This document shows, piece after piece, positions 62,944 to 64,000 of a stretch of DNA of 64,000 nucleotides. The position numbers and the translations under genes were made by a program. Where the stretch lies: the NCBI GenBank assembly GCA_963749145.1, contig CAVVLN010000004.1, positions 1,984,001 to 2,048,000 of the forward strand, given 5' to 3'. This stretch comes from JASHPR01 sp963749145 (GTDB lineage Bacteria > Actinomycetota > Actinomycetes > Streptosporangiales > Streptosporangiaceae). The notes below the pieces were generated by a model, which was not told the origin of the DNA, searched no databases, and was given only the letters and a program-made list of their open reading frames with translations. Each line of letters starts with the position of its first letter. Position 1 is the first letter of the stretch.

Positions 62944-64000
62944 TCAGGCGTCCGCGAGCCGCTCCCTGAGCCGGCGCAGCCGCTCCGGCCGGTCGGCCGC
63001 GAACCGCTCCAGCGCGGCCAGGATGTGCGCCTCGTCGAGGTGGGCCTCCTCGATCACCTCCGCCACCGAGCCGCCGGTGCGCCACCGGTCATCCCAGTCC
63101 GACGACAGCGAGTACTCCCGGACCTGCGGGTCGTCCGCCCAGTCCCGCATCAGCTTGAACGCGCCGTTGGTGATCACCATGGCGTCGAGCCGGCCGGCCC
63201 GATCACCGAGGACCGGTACGACTCCGGCTGGAGCGCGAACAGCTGCGGGCTGACCGCGGCGACGATCCTGACGTTGATGCCCCGGGTGTCCAGTTCCGGC
63301 AGGACGCTGACCAGGTTGCGGACCGGCATGGTGCCGCGGACGTAGACCGTACCGCCCCGGGGCAGGCCGGGCCGGTACTCGCGCAGCACGTACGCCCCGC
63401 GCGCGGCCGCGAAGTGCGACGGGATGCCCAGCGCCTCGCGGTCGGGGATCTCCACCGGCGGGCGGGTCAGGTGCAGCGCCACGATCGGGACGTCGAGCGC
63501 GAACGCCGCGCCGAGCAGCACCGGCACCTCGTTGTACTCCCACGGGTGCAGGTCGATGACGTGCCCGTCCGGGAACAGCTGGGTGACGCCGATCGAGAAG
63601 ATGCCGAAGTGGGTGCGGGAGTCCTCGGCCGTCTCCGGCCCCGAGTGGCCCGCGATCCACAGCACCTTGCCCACCTTCAGCTCGCAGTCCTGGGCCAGCT
63701 GGCTGAACAGCCGCATCTCGCCGTACTTCAGGTAGGAGAACGAGCCGTACGTCGAGCACGCGCCCCAGTACCCGTCGAACGACGAGAACGGGTCCCGGGA
63801 CAAGTTGACCGTGGCCAGCCCGGCCACCAGCCCGGAGTTCGAGAACTCGGTGATCTCGGTCGGCAGCAGCGCCCCGGTCGGGTTCTGCGTCCGCTCGTAC
63901 CAGCCGGTGCCGGGCGAGCCGTCGTAGTCCTGTCCGAACCCGGCGATGTTGGTGGACTCGGCCAGGTCGGCGGAGGCCGCGATGAACAGCGGCCGGCCGT
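62944..64000 (-). pseudogene. Transketolase-like protein, 5' end beyond window, frameshifted near the C-terminus
   Basis: The gene runs off the right edge and reads leftward. FIAASADLAESTNIAGFG, TGWYERTQNPTGALLPTEITEFSNSGLVAGLATVNLSRDPFSSFDGYWGACSTYGSFSYLKYG and KVLWIAGHSGPETAEDSRTHFGIFSIGVTQLFPDGHVIDLHPWEYNEVPVLLGAA are transketolase middle and C-terminal domain features. The frame ends at 63174 after SYRSSVIGPA, while the next frame from about 63185 continues the protein (RLDAMVITNGAFKLMRDWADDPQVREYS...) to a stop at 62944. One indel near 63183 explains this. It may be real decay or a sequence error. Confidence 0.75.

Noticed and set aside
1..64000. tRNA, rRNA, prophage, integrase or IS element
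   Set aside because: No cloverleaf-like sequence, rRNA segment, transposase or recombinase motif was seen in reading the window.

Overview
The window is high-GC, densely coded DNA with many GTG starts, strong GGAGG ribosome binding sites and many 4-base ATGA/GTGA overlaps. This is typical of an actinomycete. Several gene sets point the same way: a decaprenylphosphoryl-arabinose module, a DosR-like regulator with DUF1918 and Rv1733c-type proteins, an EthA-like Baeyer-Villiger monooxygenase, an NDMA-dependent alcohol dehydrogenase, a probable F420 (LLM) oxidoreductase and two DUF574-type methyltransferases. I do not assign a lower taxon. I saw no rRNA, tRNA, CRISPR array, integrase or transposase.

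Layout. 1-3.1 kb: nadA-nadB (nadB runs off the left edge), divergent from an NrtR-type NAD repressor, with a strong palindrome between them. 3.5-13.8 kb: a branched-chain-amino-acid-type ABC transporter (livJHMGF) whose last gene is fused in frame to a zinc alcohol dehydrogenase, followed by a cupin and a three-subunit molybdenum hydroxylase (L-S-M order), ending at a bidirectional terminator. 14-18.4 kb: NDMA-dependent alcohol dehydrogenase, a frameshifted D,D-carboxypeptidase, a VOC protein, and a candidate FMN riboswitch before a RibE-RibB fusion. 18.5-25.3 kb: a PII protein without the modifiable tyrosine, two DUF1918 proteins, an Rv1733c-like membrane protein, a TetR regulator, a DosR-like regulator with a sensor that has lost its phospho-acceptor histidine, and an EthA-like monooxygenase.

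25.7-33.2 kb: a CsoR-family regulator and a class V aminotransferase-like gene that share the same rare palindrome, a secreted Ig-like protein, and a PadR-controlled ABC exporter. 33.2-36.6 kb: an E2-like acyltransferase, a PNPOx-like protein, a guanylate-kinase-like protein and an alpha/beta hydrolase. 36.7-43.4 kb: a phosphodiester glycosidase-type membrane protein, UbiA-type DPPR synthase, DprE1, DprE2 and a two-component system. 43.4-52.9 kb: a long minus-strand run with a serine protease, MarR, amidase, methyltransferase, LLM oxidoreductase, TIGR04076 protein, two amidohydrolases, an SCP2-like protein and an R2-like di-metal protein. This looks like an uncharacterised catabolic operon for an amide or cyclic nitrogen compound. 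53-64 kb: a second DUF574-type methyltransferase, VOC, a cyclase-STAND-TPR regulator, a chimeric epimerase/sigma-factor remnant, several small or hypothetical genes, AraC, DUF2000 and a frameshifted transketolase-like gene running off the right edge.

Two themes recur. Minisatellite-like GC-rich tandem repeats (periods 9, 24, 28, 35, 36 and 54 bp) sit at gene ends. Several genes also show indel-type damage (nrtR, D,D-carboxypeptidase, epimerase/sigma chimera, transketolase, an antisense remnant behind a histidine kinase). Some of these may be assembly errors, so raw reads should be checked before they are read as biology.
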